NCBI GenBank assembly: GCA_011799875.1
Contig: CM022299.1
Location: forward strand, 209,194,070 to 209,258,069
Direction of reading: 5' to 3'
Length of the DNA stretch: 64,000 nt
Origin: Thinopyrum elongatum
Taxonomy: Eukaryota > Streptophyta > Magnoliopsida > Poales > Poaceae
The number at the start of each line of letters is the position of its first letter. Positions within the stretch are counted from its first letter, which is position 1. Under the pieces are notes generated by a model. It was not told the DNA's origin. It saw nothing but the letters and a program-made list of their open reading frames with translations, and did not search any database. The position numbers were made by a program, and so were the translations under genes. Below, piece by piece: positions 45,828-57,531 of this stretch.

Positions 45828-46397
45828 ATGGAGGCGATGAGCGCGAGTATGATCCGGCTGTGCCAGATGGTCCACGACGCCAGCCTGTGGCCTGGCACTG
45901 AGGAACGTCTCTAGGTCGTGCTTGAGGCTGCCAGGGCGAGAGGCCTCTTGGACGACAGCTTCGTCTCCTTGTTCGATGAGGTCCTCGTCGGCTTCCTCGA
46001 CAAGTTCACCATCGTCAAGAAGCTCGTGGACGACCTTGACGTACGCCTCCAGCCCACGCGCCCAGGCTCTGCGATGCCCACCACCCTCAATGGCCTCTAT
46101 GGTGACAACCTCTTCGACGCACTGGTGGCCCTGTGACTGCCCGCCGTCGCGCCGGAGAATGTCCACCTCGAGGTCGCGCTCGCCGTGCAGCGCCTGGCGC
46201 AGCAAGACACCATCGACATAATCACCCACGTCTATGATCAAATCGTCCACAAGGACTACTACGTGCAAGAGGCGGACGATAGGACGTTGGCCTTCTTGGA
46301 CCGCAGGGCAACCTTGGACGGCATTGTTCAGAAGCACATTGAGCTCGCCGCCAACGCCACTGCTCCTCACACGTCGGTTGGTGACCCGGCGCACTAG
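45828..46397 (+). pseudogene. Unrecognised intronless gene, two in-frame stops
   Basis: From ATG 45828 a single frame of 189 codons ends in TAG at 46395-46397, broken by TAG at 45912-45914 and TGA at 46134-46136. The predicted protein is helical and Leu/Asp/Val-rich, with blocks such as FDEVLVGFLDKFTIVKKLVD and VALAVQRLAQQDTIDIITHV. No signal peptide, membrane segment or catalytic motif was seen. GC content is high and the frame is clean apart from the two stops, so it was recently functional. A phosphotransfer-like helical bundle was considered but no conserved histidine motif supports it. Function unknown. Confidence 0.6.
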
Positions 46398-46635
46398 GGC
46401 GTGAGGATGTCGTTGATGGATCCGTGTGTATCTTTATCTTTTCGTCAATTCCATGTAGTAGTATATTGTACTAGTAATTATGTTACCTTTCGCATCAACT
46501 TCATAATTTTTGTATGTACTGTACCATGTATGAACCGCGCCAGAACCAAACTTCTCATTACTCTAGGGAAAATTGTTATTTCTATCTATCGGTCGTGCCA
46601 AGGAGCAGAACCAAATTTTACAAGTTACAAGTTCA

Positions 46636-46938
46636 GGCCTCCTTTGGTTCAAAGGAATTCTATAGGATATTTGGAGGATTGAAATCCTTTGGAATTTTTC
46701 CTACGTTTGTCCTTTGATTCATCGGATTGAATCCCATAGGAATTTTTCCAATGCAATCTTTTGTACTACATTTCATAGGAAATCTAACATCCACTCCAAC
46801 CTCTTTTTACAATTCCTTTGCTTTTCCCGTGAAATCAAACACTGCTTGCTAATCGTATAGGATTCAAGTGGGCATGACACTCCAATCCTATACTTTTCCT
46901 ATTCCTACATTTTCAAAATCTACGAATCAAAGAGGACC
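46636..46938. mobile_element. MITE with ggcctc...tttg(g/a)ttc inverted ends, TSD tca
   Basis: The 303-bp unit has inverted ends ggcctcctttggttc and gaatcaaagaggacc and tca on both sides (46633-46635, 46939-46941). The interior is rich in aatcctatagga-type inverted words. The 3-bp duplication fits a PIF/Harbinger-like MITE, though the usual target is TAA/TTA. Confidence 0.7.
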
Positions 46939-47019
46939 TCAAAAGGAAAAGCCTGCCATGTTCACGTCGCACCCCCACACGGTTGGTCCGGCACGCCGCT
47001 CAAGGGGGAATGCGTGCTG

Positions 47020-47445
47020 TGTTGCATTTTCACTTACAAGTGGGACCGCAGTTGAGCAAACCGACTATCGGCAAACCCCCACCCCGCCTACCGTACGATG
47101 GCTGAGTTAGAGAAAACAGGAGGCAGAAAAGATAGCTGTAGCACGGACTCCAAGAAAATTGGTGTCAGAAGGGACTCATGTGGGTGGCGTGTGCCGTACT
47201 ACTAGACGTGAATGCTAATTATGGCCCATGCCACCCCACTATATCGAGGTGTGGTTATGTAGAACGAACACATTATCTCTCCAGGAGTACGGTACACCAC
47301 TAGTACTACTCACATTGTCGCGAAATTTCCTGGAGTCCGTGCCCAGCCCTCCTCTCTCTCTCTTCTCAGCCAGCCAGCAGACACGCGGAGTGTGCCCATT
47401 GTCTGTTTGCTCACATGCGGTCCCACATGTCAGTGAAAATGCAAG
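47020..47445. repeat. Long imperfect inverted repeat (foldback)
   Basis: The arms 47020-47160 and 47324-47445 pair with interruptions. The best 40-bp block is at 47021-47060 against 47405-47444 (ttgcattttcact... against ...agtgaaaatgcaa). A second block is gcacggactcca at 47141 against tggagtccgtgc at 47331. The loop is about 160 bp. No terminal duplication was found. Confidence 0.65.
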
Positions 47446-48115
47446 ACGACCCACTGAACCTGCACATCTTTCACCTCAACGTGCTGGTGATGAAAAACAA
47501 ATCCAATAAAGATCTTTGGTGGCCGCTTTTGGAGTTACTCAAGAGTAAGATTCTATTTACAGTTTAACCCAAGATGCACATCACGTGGCTTCAACTAGCA
47601 CTCCATTGTCTTGCATGAGACAACCTGGATGCTGTATGTCCCATGTGTCGGCAAAAGGAGGAAGAACTCAACCAAATCTTCTCCACATTTAGACCGGAGG
47701 AGTAGGAAACACGGCAAGCCCTATGCCTACATCATACGTACAAGCCCACCTCACGCTATCACCATATTTCTCGGCCTCCGTGAGACACCTAGCTCTAGTT
47801 GATGGTATACTACTAATAGGACTAACTATTGTACTAGCATACTATTAGGTTGGCTCTATGTGATGTGGCAACTTCATATAACCGGATGTTGGCTATACTA
47901 CTGTGGTACTCACACTCCAAGAAGTGACTCGAAAACCATTCATAAATTGAGTTTATCACATGCATATGCAAATGTACCATTCATTACATACAACAAGTCA
48001 TCGACACACAACGACAACGAGGATACATGTTGGATTATAGATTATTTCCAACAAAACATTCTAGTAAATACTAAAGTTTTTATCACACAACAAATAACAA
48101 GCAATGAAATGAACT
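47446..48115. other. Intergenic DNA left of the DUF295 gene
   Basis: No gene seen; AT-rich 3' flank of the minus-strand gene that ends at 48116. Confidence 0.5.
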
Positions 48116-49527
48116 TCAGCTCAACCAATCCTCGGTGTTGGAAACGCTTGCTTTGAACCATAAATAAGCCTCTGGGAAGGGCCAGCTATTGTCAATATCG
48201 AGACCAATGCAGGACTCATCATCCAGGCTGAAGCGGCCTATATCACGACGCATATTGTCATAGCCAGAGTAGGGAACCATAGCAATGTCTGAGGTATAGA
48301 TACATTTGCTTCTCATAAATGGTAGTAACGTTGTGCCAACAGCAGCTGGATCGCCTTTCACCATCATTGGATAGTTTTGTCCAAGGAAGAGCGAGTTTTC
48401 TCCAAGACTATCAATACGGAACCAGGCAGAAGGTGCTGGCGCTAGCACACTAGTACTAGTATCCATCCCGAATACCCTACAACGGATGTTGGGATAGGTC
48501 CGGAGAGTGCATCCATGGGAGACAACACATGCTTCCTTAGTAACATCAGCAGTGCCCTGTATACATACAAGAAGAGGTGATCCACCGGAATAAGTTGCCA
48601 GGCGCCACTGAGTATGTAGGTCCTGCTCGTCCTCATGCTCGTGATCATCACCATCGACATCTCCCCCTTGGTTATAAATTTTTTCAAGTATAGGTGGTGG
48701 AATGTTCACAGGACCTTGGAAACACAAGAAGGTTAATTAGTACGGGGATACTAACTCGCATGCACGTGGATGAAACAATTCTAATTATGGTGGAAGACAA
48801 ATGTACCGAAACAATAAGAATCCCATGCAAAAACAGTGCCACGAGTGGTGGCAGCAAACACAAGACGCTCGTATTGAATTGCATCACAGTACACATCCGT
48901 GTACAGAAATTGATTTTTGAGCAATATCCGTTGAGGCGTGGAAGCATTGATGGCAACAAGCTTGTCGAAGATAGCAACAACATGATAGTTCGTGTAATCC
49001 CAAGAGCGATTGGGAACTCGACAAATTGCTATCTTCTTTAGACGATAGTCACCATGATCGTATTTGAACATACGTAGATTATCTGTGTGCTCAACCTCAG
49101 GGCACTCTGAGATTTTTGGAAGTGGAACCCGGTGACGAGTGTACACATTCACAAGTTCCCACTCGCAGTTGTACCCAATATAAACAAACCAATCTCCATT
49201 TAAGCCTGCCTAGGCCTTACCCTTAAGCGATGGCATCTTAACATCACACGTATCATTATCAAGCGGCATCAACTTGCACAAGGCAAGGCTTCCGTCGTCC
49301 CCGCACCAGCGAGCAGGGTCATGGCGAAGAAGATAGGGGAGATCAAACCGCTCCTGAACCCTTGGGTTCTTTGTTATGATGTTATTTGTTGAGTCGAGAA
49401 TGGTCTTGAACAAACCTGCCATGCTAGCCGAGGTGATGACATCACACCGATCAATGTGTTCCTCCACCACGTCATCTTTCACATCGGGGCAAGAATAACG
49501 GGGTCGTTTCCGTCCTGTTCCCTCCAT
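48116..49527 (-). pseudogene. DUF295 / KIB1-4 beta-propeller family gene, two exons, one premature stop
   Basis: Start MEGTGRKRPRY at 49527. Exon 1 ends at 48807 (ttcg before gtacat); exon 2 starts at 48714 after tttccaag and ends at 48116. The 92-bp intron joins in phase to give GPVNIPPP. The features are those of DUF295 proteins: a beta-rich WxxVNVYT-like start, DAIQYERLVFAATTRGTVFA, and the family block DSLGENSLFLGQNYPMMV. About 440 codons. No F-box at the N-terminus. A TAG at 49210-49212 interrupts exon 1; everything else is open, so this is either a young pseudogene or expressed as a truncated protein. Family members act as F-box-linked or organelle-targeted proteins of mostly unknown role. 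Confidence 0.82.
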
Positions 49528-52500
49528 GGAGAAGACGATCGAACAATGGCAGAAGGAAGGGTGAAGGCAAATGGAGGGAGGAAGAGCGTGCAACAGTAGT
49601 TCCAAATCGAGAGGGAAAGGCGAAGATGCGGTGGACGGTTGCCACGGTACAGGAAGAGGCGCCCCGGCCTACATAGACATCCATTCAGAAATTGTACAAA
49701 AGGACTCGCCGTCGTCTCACTGACATGTTGGAACGGGACCACATGTCAACGAAACATGGTGTGTCATTTCTCGTGCAAAATGCGATCTGGCCGTGTTGGC
49801 CCAAGGTGCCGCATTATTTCTCGACTTTATTTTTTTAATGGTGTGCCGTTCAGTTTTGAAGCATAATTAATTGGTATTCTATGTAGAGAAAATATAAACT
49901 ACTCTACCACTACTCCACCTCTAGTACTAGTATCAAAAAAGATACTATATAGGCTGGAGCTTCAGCGCTTGCTTGCTAAGGGCTGCCCACTTGCTTCTCA
50001 CACTATCACCCTCTCTCCAGATCTAAAAAAGACAGTGGTGGACCCTCTCTCTCCCTCCTCACCGGTGGTCACAGATCCGCCAGGATCCCGTCCGCCGGGG
50101 AAGAAAAGGACGTGCAGCATTGACGCACTCGTCGTCGGCGAGCGAGGTCACACACTGACGACATGGCCGTCCTCTCAGACCTAGCGCCCGCGTAGGATGG
50201 CCTCCATCCCCAAGCTCGCTGCCGTAGTGTGTGCGGAGGATGACGACCACGAGTGAAGCCACTTCCCGCCGACCCTCAGGCAATGTTGGGGATATCGCTC
50301 ATCGGGAGCTTACCGGTCGACCCATGATACGGGGTAAATCGGCCAGTTTATCAGCATATCGGCTAATTTATCAGCCAATTTATCTTATCGGTTAGACACA
50401 GGTAAGCGATAAATCGGCCGATTTATCGGAATATCGGAAGATATCTTGAACAGTGCCCTCAGGTATGCTACCTCTTTTCGAACCATACCCTTGTTCTATT
50501 GCCCCATCTGCCATGTCGCTGCATGTGGATCTTTCTCCACTCCACCATCTCCCCAATTTGATATCCTCTACTCTGCTGGTCACGCAGACGAAAACCTTAA
50601 TTTGCACTATTAAAGGAAACCCTACTTCATGTAGACTAATCCATGTCTGGGTTGAATAAGGAAAGGAAGGGAGAAAGTACTGTTGAAGAGACTATGTATC
50701 GAAACCGCATCTAGGTTGAAAAGGGGAAAATCAGTAGCTAAGGAACGAGTCTCGTGTCTCTTGGTTGAAAAAGGGTAGAAAGGCATGACAACACAATAGA
50801 GAATGACCAGGTCGATCGGTTTGTTGTCCTCACATAGGAAAAAGGTGGCTAAAGAGAACAAAAATGGGACGTAATCCACATATGCTGCCTGGATATTTGT
50901 TGCTCTGGGCAACCATACCTCCCTCACCACTCTATGCGAAAGTGGAGGTACATCGTACTGGTGCGCCCACTGTCCGAATGGGCCTCCCATGCTCTTATTG
51001 CCACTTTTTTGCTGTTAGTATAACGCCACCGGTAAAGTTAAGCAATGCTACTGCTAAAGTGATGCCACATTTAACTAATGCCGCACTCAGTCTAATGCCA
51101 CCGATAAATTTAAGCAATGCCATTTAATGCCACTGGATTATTTCAGGGTTAACTGTTGATTGTGGATGTATTAAAGATTTTTTAGCTAAGGCATTCTAAT
51201 GCTGTTGCACAGCCAGTATACCAACGATGAAACTTGTTACTACCTTCAGATTTTTGCACTGTTAATGCTTATAGATTGCATACCTCACTTTCATGAGATA
51301 AGTCAATTTTTCTTGTATAGTGTCACCAAAATGCAAGGCGCTAATGTCATTTTATTTTGTTAAACTGCACAAAAAATTATGAAGAGAAGAGGAAAGGTTA
51401 AGAGTGGGCACCTCCTCCTCCGGCTGTTTTCTTGATTCGTTTGATCAAGTTTTTATGTTTGATCGATTATCAAGATTGGGATAGCAAATTTTAGGTCCCC
51501 TTGAGTTTGAAATGATATTTACCTTGAAGGTACATGGTTTGCAAAAAAAATTATACTGTCATTAGTTAGTAATGCTAGTTACCTTCAGACTTTTGTATTT
51601 GGTTTAATGCTGTTGCACAGCTAGTATACCAATGCTGAAACTTGTTACCATTACATTTTGTACAGTAATGCTTATAGAAATCTTCCAGTGCTAGCTTATG
51701 GAAATCTGTTCAGTAAAACCATTGTACCGTACCCCGTAATAAAAAAACTACTCTCCTGTTGCACTAGCCACTGGATTAGTGTATATTTATACTATTCAAA
51801 TGGTGTTGCATTAGCGTATGGACATATATAAGGTGTGGCAAGCTTTCCCAGATATGTGCTCAAGAAAACTACTGCCTGTTTTTCTAAATACTAGATGTTT
51901 GGGTACTTTAAATTGAACTGTGAAAACGTCTTATATTAAGGAACATAGGGTGTAGAGTTCACTCAAATTATTCCGATAAAGCTAGTCACACCTTTGTTAA
52001 AATTAATGTTCATTATGTTATCGGAGGAGGTCTGCATGTTTGTCTCTAATGCCTGTCGATTACATACCTGACATCAAGATGTAATGGTAAGTCATTTCTT
52101 TTTGTACAGTGTCATTGAATTGTCAAGGCGGTGATGGCATTTTATTTTAGTTGAACTGCATAAAAGAAGAGGAAAGGTTAGGAATGGCTCAATCTTTCAG
52201 AAAATACTGTGTATGCCTTCCAGACATCAGCCGTTGTTGCCTTATTTATTCCTTCAAACAGGTGGTTAGAAACAGTCTTGCTACCTTTTCCCATTAAGAA
52301 ATTGGAATGCTTATATTTGTGAGTCTATGCTTCAACTAGTGCCACTTTTATAGTAATCACACTTTCAATATCTGTGTAAACAGGGATGCTCGATTTTAGT
52401 GGAACTGCACAAAAAGCCCAAATGGTTCAACATTATGAGCATGTCTTCTTCCAAATCGTTATATCCAATTGGTGGCACTATGAGTTGTTCATTACGAAGG

Positions 52501-53320
52501 TACATGGTTTGCTACTATCTTGCTATTCTTTTTGTACTGTCATTAGATAGTAATATTAGTGTTTTGCATGTGAATTTATTGGCAGGGTGGACCTACATTG
52601 GAGGTGCGGGACATGATTCAATGATTGGATGCTCAATTTTGGTTGTATCGATTTCACCTCTTCCATCACTGCGAACATGGATATCCTTGGTCTGATGAAG
52701 AATAGGTGCTATATTTCTGCTCTGTACCAGCAAATCAATTCACTATGAAATTTTCCAGGGCAAAACATGACAGTATCAAATTGTCCAGTGCAAAACATGA
52801 CAGATGCTAAGCGGAAACGACTAGCAGAGACATGTTTAAACCAAAAATACAAGGTGGGGTATATGTTTACTAGCTGCTTGATATTTGTGCCAACAGATGT
52901 CTGCCCGTAGCTATTTGGCAAACAAACAAAGTGACCTCAATTTTGGTGGAACTGCACAAGAGAATAGTATAGTCACTGCATGCAGTGCCATTTGAAAATA
53001 GACACAGAAAGATTGGATAGTCACTTCATGGACTGCACAAAAGTAGTATTGTACTATTTATTGGCCAACACTAGGTGCTTCATTGCTTTGGTCTGATTAT
53101 ACAATGGGCATCATTTTGCCTAAGTTAAAGTTTGTATTCCGAAAATAGTCTCGCCGTGTGATCGAGAGAATACCAAATCATATTGCAGTGGATGTTCCTC
53201 CATCATGTGTGGTTCATTCTCATGGTTCCAGCTGTTGGTGAAACCACTTACGTTTGCAAGAGGAAATGTAGACTTCACAAACAAATTTGTCTTTCACTCT
53301 GTACTAAATGTTGGCCCAGA
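49528..53320. other. Repeat-rich non-coding DNA left of element E
   Basis: No gene supported. 50320-50450 has many tatcggc words and a perfect 20-bp palindrome at 50408-50427. 51000-51130 has clustered aatgccac words. The block around 51190-51410 (atgctgttgcacag, then agtgtcac...aagaagaggaaaggtta) recurs in altered spacing at 51603-51690 and 52090-52185. The flank continues at 61014 after element E. Confidence 0.55.
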
Positions 53321-53325
53321 GAATC

Positions 53326-54231
53326 TGTCAGTGCAACAGACCCTGGGTCCATTGCACGGACTAGGCATAGGCCAGAGACAAGATTACAAGACCAAGATCA
53401 GACCAAACAAGGAGGATCAATTCATTTGAAGGATCCAAGTGCAAGTCGAGAAGGCCAAGGTAAGCCAGAGGAACAAGGCATCGCTAATGGAAGGACCTAC
53501 CTTGCCGGGCAGGCGAGCCCGGCAGGGTTGGGTTTTGCCTCGGAAGCAAGCTCCCAGATCGTCCCGGTAGGCCTGCCGGGGCTGGCGGAGGCAAGCCGCT
53601 CCACCGCTCCACCTCACAAGCGAAGCAAGTCATTAATCAAAGCGGTGTCGAGCTCCAAGGTGACTAAGTGGCTGCATCTTGCCACATGGCAGCCACTTCC
53701 TACAGCAAACACCTCCATATGACACCCGTCCTGAGACGTGTCAAACGAGCAGGCGTGAAGCTGGCAAAACAGCCCGGCAGGACCTGCCGGGCGAGCTGTG
53801 ATGTGACACTGAGTGGCGCATTTAATGAGCTCTGTCGGCCTGTAGAGTTAGATATGATAGCACTATTAGCTATCTAATCAGTGCGCAAAGACTGATTTGC
53901 CACTGTGGTGACCCCTTAATCTATAAAAGGAGGCCCATGGCGACCGTAGAAATGATTGGACCCTGGCATATTGATACGCTTGTAGCTACTCTCGCCCCCA
54001 GAGCGACCTTGCCGGCTGAGTGTGCTACGTCCACCACCATTATCCACCATCAATCCACCAAAGCAGGAATAGGGTTTTACGCCTCACGGCGGCCCGAACC
54101 TGGGTAAAGACTGCTTGTGTGATCTCTGCCGTGCTTGGCGATGCTTCTCCGCTCTTTGTGCAACGTGCCCATCCCCCCGCCAAACCAAAAGGGGCTCATG
54201 GCCCCATAGGTGGCCGTGGTTTCCCATGACA
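53326..54231 (+). repeat. 5' LTR of element E
   Basis: 906 bp, tgtcagtgc to cccatgaca. Many ccggcagg/gccgggc words; a perfect 9+1+9 inverted repeat (cccggcaggacctgccggg) at 53773-53791. TATA candidate ctataaaagg near 53931. Confidence 0.92.
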
Positions 54232-54235
54232 TCTT

Positions 54236-54253
54236 TGGCGCGCCAGGTAGGGG
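54236..54253 (+). promoter_or_regulatory. Primer-binding site of element E
   Basis: tggcgcgccaggtagggg complements the 3' end of a plant tRNA-Arg (as I recall, ...cccctacctggcgcg plus CCA). It lies 4 bp after the LTR. Confidence 0.75.
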
Positions 54254-54316
54254 TATCACTTGCGCGAAACCGAGAGCATACGCTGTCTGTCATATTCATC
54301 GACATTTTCGTCGCCG

Positions 54317-56218
54317 ATGGCGTCATCGACTATGGCGCCCAAGAGGAAGCCCGGAGCTGCAAGTCACCCGTCCACCTTGAAGGCTCCGCCACCCGCAACC
54401 GCCGACGTCGCGGGGAATGCGGGGGCTCGCGAGGGTGTGGATGCTACGGGGGACGTGGTCGGCGCAGGCGGCGCCGTCACCACCTCCCCCACGGCCGAAG
54501 CAGGAACGGGAGGTACCGGGGAAGGACAACATCAGTGATATCCCAACGGCCATGCTCCATGAGGTACGGATGGAGGGATCATTCCACCTGAACCCCTTCT
54601 CCTCACCAACGGGCATAGCCGCAGTGATGATGCTTGTTCTGGGGCGAATCGCAACCCTCCGGCCGCCCTCGCTGCGGGCGCGACCGCAGGGCACGCACCA
54701 CCCCCGGGGCGGGCTGACCCAGCTACTGTGCCCAACGGAGCCGTTGGACCTCACCATGCCATCCAAACGGCTGGTTCGCAGCAGCAAGAGCGCGGCGCGG
54801 TCGCCACCGGCAACGTCAGGAGCCGAGCGACACTACGATCTACATCGTCATCACCTATGCCAAGCACTGCCTCCGAGGCCATGGCGCGAGCCCAACTGCT
54901 ATTGAGATTTCCACCGGCGGCAGACCAGATGGATGAGTGGCGAGCCACCATCCAGAGTCTGATTGGTTTTGCCGAGGCGGAAGGATCACAGCGGGCCGGA
55001 CCACCACGGCCTTCCTAGGCAGCAACGACAGCTCATGCGGCTGGTCGTGCGGGAGGGGCCACCCTCATGGTGCAATCCCCACCATGGCAAGCCGCCCGGG
55101 AGCTGCAAAACCAAGCACCCGATGGCGTCTCGATGGCCTCATCAGACCCTCGAGTGCGTCAAGGGCGACAGCGTGCCTCGGAGGGCAGGCGAAGGGAAGG
55201 CGCACGCATCATCGACGAGCGGCGCTGTGACAACCCCCACCGGTCCAATGGGTGTGAAGGCCCCGACGTCGATGAGCCCGCGCTCGGAGATAGCGGGTGC
55301 CTGCCTTTCGAGGTTGGGTGCCCTGCCTTCACCCGTGAGCTGCGGCAAGTCCGTTGGCCATCCACTTGCATGTTCAAGCCAGAGATACCCGAGAAGTATG
55401 ATGGGAGACTAAACCCGGCAGAGTTCTTGAGCATCTACACCATCGCTGTTCAAGCTGCCGGAGGAAGAGATGAGAAGGTGTTAGCCAACTACTTCCCTTT
55501 GGCCCTCAAGTCAAATGTGAGGTCTTGGCTGATGCACATGCCGGAGAACTCCATTTCGACCTGGGCTGACCTATGCCATGAGTTCATTGGTGCCTTCACG
55601 GGTGGCCATCAAGAACCAGGGCGGCCCAGCGACTTGCAGCTTCTCCAGAAGAAAGAGGGAGAAACTCTACGGAAGTACTTGCAGAGATTCAACCGAGTCC
55701 ACAAAAATATCCCAGATATCCACCCAGCTGCCGTGATAGCTGCCTTCCAATCCAACATGCGCAACCGCAGGATACATTCCAAGATGAACGTTCGGTTGCC
55801 CAAGACCGTGAAGGAGCTCTACACTTTGGTGGACAAATGTGCTCGGGTGGAGGAGGGGAGGAAACTTCCTGGAGAGGAAGATTGCGTCGACATCGACTCA
55901 GAAGATGATGACGAGGCCATCTGTAAGAAGAAGAAGAACAAGAAGCACAATGAGAAGCGCAAGGATAAGACTGTGATGACTATTGAGGGGTCAAGCATGC
56001 CTAGTACCGGCAAGAAGGCCAAGGCTGAAGCCCCCGGCAAGGAGGCTACCGCATGTGATGACTGCCGGGAGGCGGCGGCTGCCGAGAAAGCTGGGAAAAG
56101 TGATGGGCCATACTGTAAGATTCATCAGACCAAGGGCCATGATCTCCAGAGTGTAATCAGGTTGAGCAGCTCGTCAAGAGGCAGAAGGCTGAGTATGAGA
56201 AGTGCGATAAGGATTTAG
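54317..56218 (+). pseudogene. Element E gag, frameshifted
   Basis: MASSTMAPKRKP at 54317 starts the likely gag. Its N-terminal low-complexity part changes frame several times up to about 55067, then 383 codons are open. The retrotransposon gag core is clear (STWADLCHEFIGAF, LQLLQKKEGETLRKYLQRF). The region then becomes Lys-rich and reaches YCKIHQTKGHDLQ, the half-knuckle found at the end of Tat gag. A one-base loss at about 56149 shifts the frame; in the corrected frame gag runs directly into reverse transcriptase sequence, which shows the internal deletion. Confidence 0.85.
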
Positions 56219-57531
56219 AAGAGACATTTGCTAATCTGCGCAAGATCAACTTGAAACTGAATCTGGAGAAGTGCGTGTTTGGCGTTCCCTTCGGCAAGCT
56301 ACTTGGTTTCTTTGTGTCCCACCGTGGGATAGAGGCCAGCTCGGATAAGATCAAGGCTATTGAGCAGATACAGGCACCCAAGACAGTTAAGGATGTGAGG
56401 CGTTTGATAGGATGCGTTGCAGCGCTTAGCAGATTCATCTCCAAGTCTGCCGAGCGCGCCTTGCCGTTCTTCAAGATTTTGAAGAGGGCAAGACCCATGA
56501 AGTGGACCCCGGAAGCAGATGCAGCGCTGCAGGATTTGAAGGCCTACTTGTCTTCTGTTCCTACTTTGGTCGCACCCAAACCACGAGAGCCGTTGCTGCT
56601 ATATCTGGCAGCAACTAATCAAGTGGTTAGTGCGACCCTAGTGGTGCAGTGGGAAGTAGAAGAAGCAGCCACCTCAGCAAGTGTCCCGCCCGGGGAAGAG
56701 AAAGAGAGCGGCCCGGCAAGGCCAGATACAGATCAGGACAAAGAGGAGCACGCCAGCGGAAGCAACTCCAAGCACACGGCAAGGAAGAAGGTGGTGCAGT
56801 GCCCAATATACTTCGTTAGCTCCCTGTTGCAGGGGGCTAGATCCAGGTATTATGGCATGCAAAAATTGATCTTTGGCCTTGTCATGGCCTCAAGGAAACT
56901 GCGCCACTATTTCCATGCCCATGAGATCACGGTTGTCACCCGCTTCCCGTTGCAAAGGATACTTCGAAACCCAAAGGCCACCGGCAGGATAGTGGAGTGG
57001 GCATTGGAGTTGTCCAGCTTTGGCCTGATGTTTGAAAGCACATCAACAATCCAGAGCAGGGCATTGGCAGAGTTTATTGCAGAATGGATGCCAACCCCTG
57101 ATGAAGAAATACAGGAAACAGTTATCCCCAGCAAGGAAGCGCCCCAAGAATGGATCATGTATTTCGATGGTGCCTTCTCCCTACAAGGTGCAGGGGCTGG
57201 CGTGCTTCTCATGGCTCCCACTGGAGAGAACCTGAGGTACGTCGTCCAGATGCACTTTCCCCGGGAGGAGGCGACCAACAATACATCAGAATATGAAGGG
57301 CTTCTTGCCGGGCTCAGGATTGCCACAGAATTGGGAATCAAGAAGCTGATCATTCGAGGAGATTCACAACTGGTGGTGAGACAAGTCAACAAGGATTACC
57401 AAAGCCCATTGATGGAGGCATACGTTGAGGAAGTGAGAAGATTGGAGGAGCGCTTTGACGGGTTGCAAACAGAGCACGTACCCCGTGTGGAAAACAGCAT
57501 TGCTGATCACCTATCAAAGTGCACTGCGTAG
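56219..57531 (+). pseudogene. Element E reverse-transcriptase C-terminus and dual RNase H
   Basis: The frame begins with RT thumb sequence (NLEKCVFGVPFGKLLGFFVS), so fingers, palm and the YxDD box are absent. Connection and a degenerate first RNase H follow (CPIYFVSSLLQGARSRYYGM). The second RNase H at the end is intact by motif: MYFDGAF (Asp), NNTSEYEGLLAGL (Glu), IIRGDSQLVV (Asp) and NSIADHLSK (Asp). Two RNase H domains define the Tat group. A TAG at 57529-57531 ends the frame; the same frame continues in integrase. Confidence 0.88.

Noticed and set aside
45828..46397. Histidine phosphotransfer protein
   Set aside because: Helical look only; no conserved His motif could be placed.
50622..50990. 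122-codon minus-strand frame
   Set aside because: No motif, unusual composition, repeat-rich surroundings.
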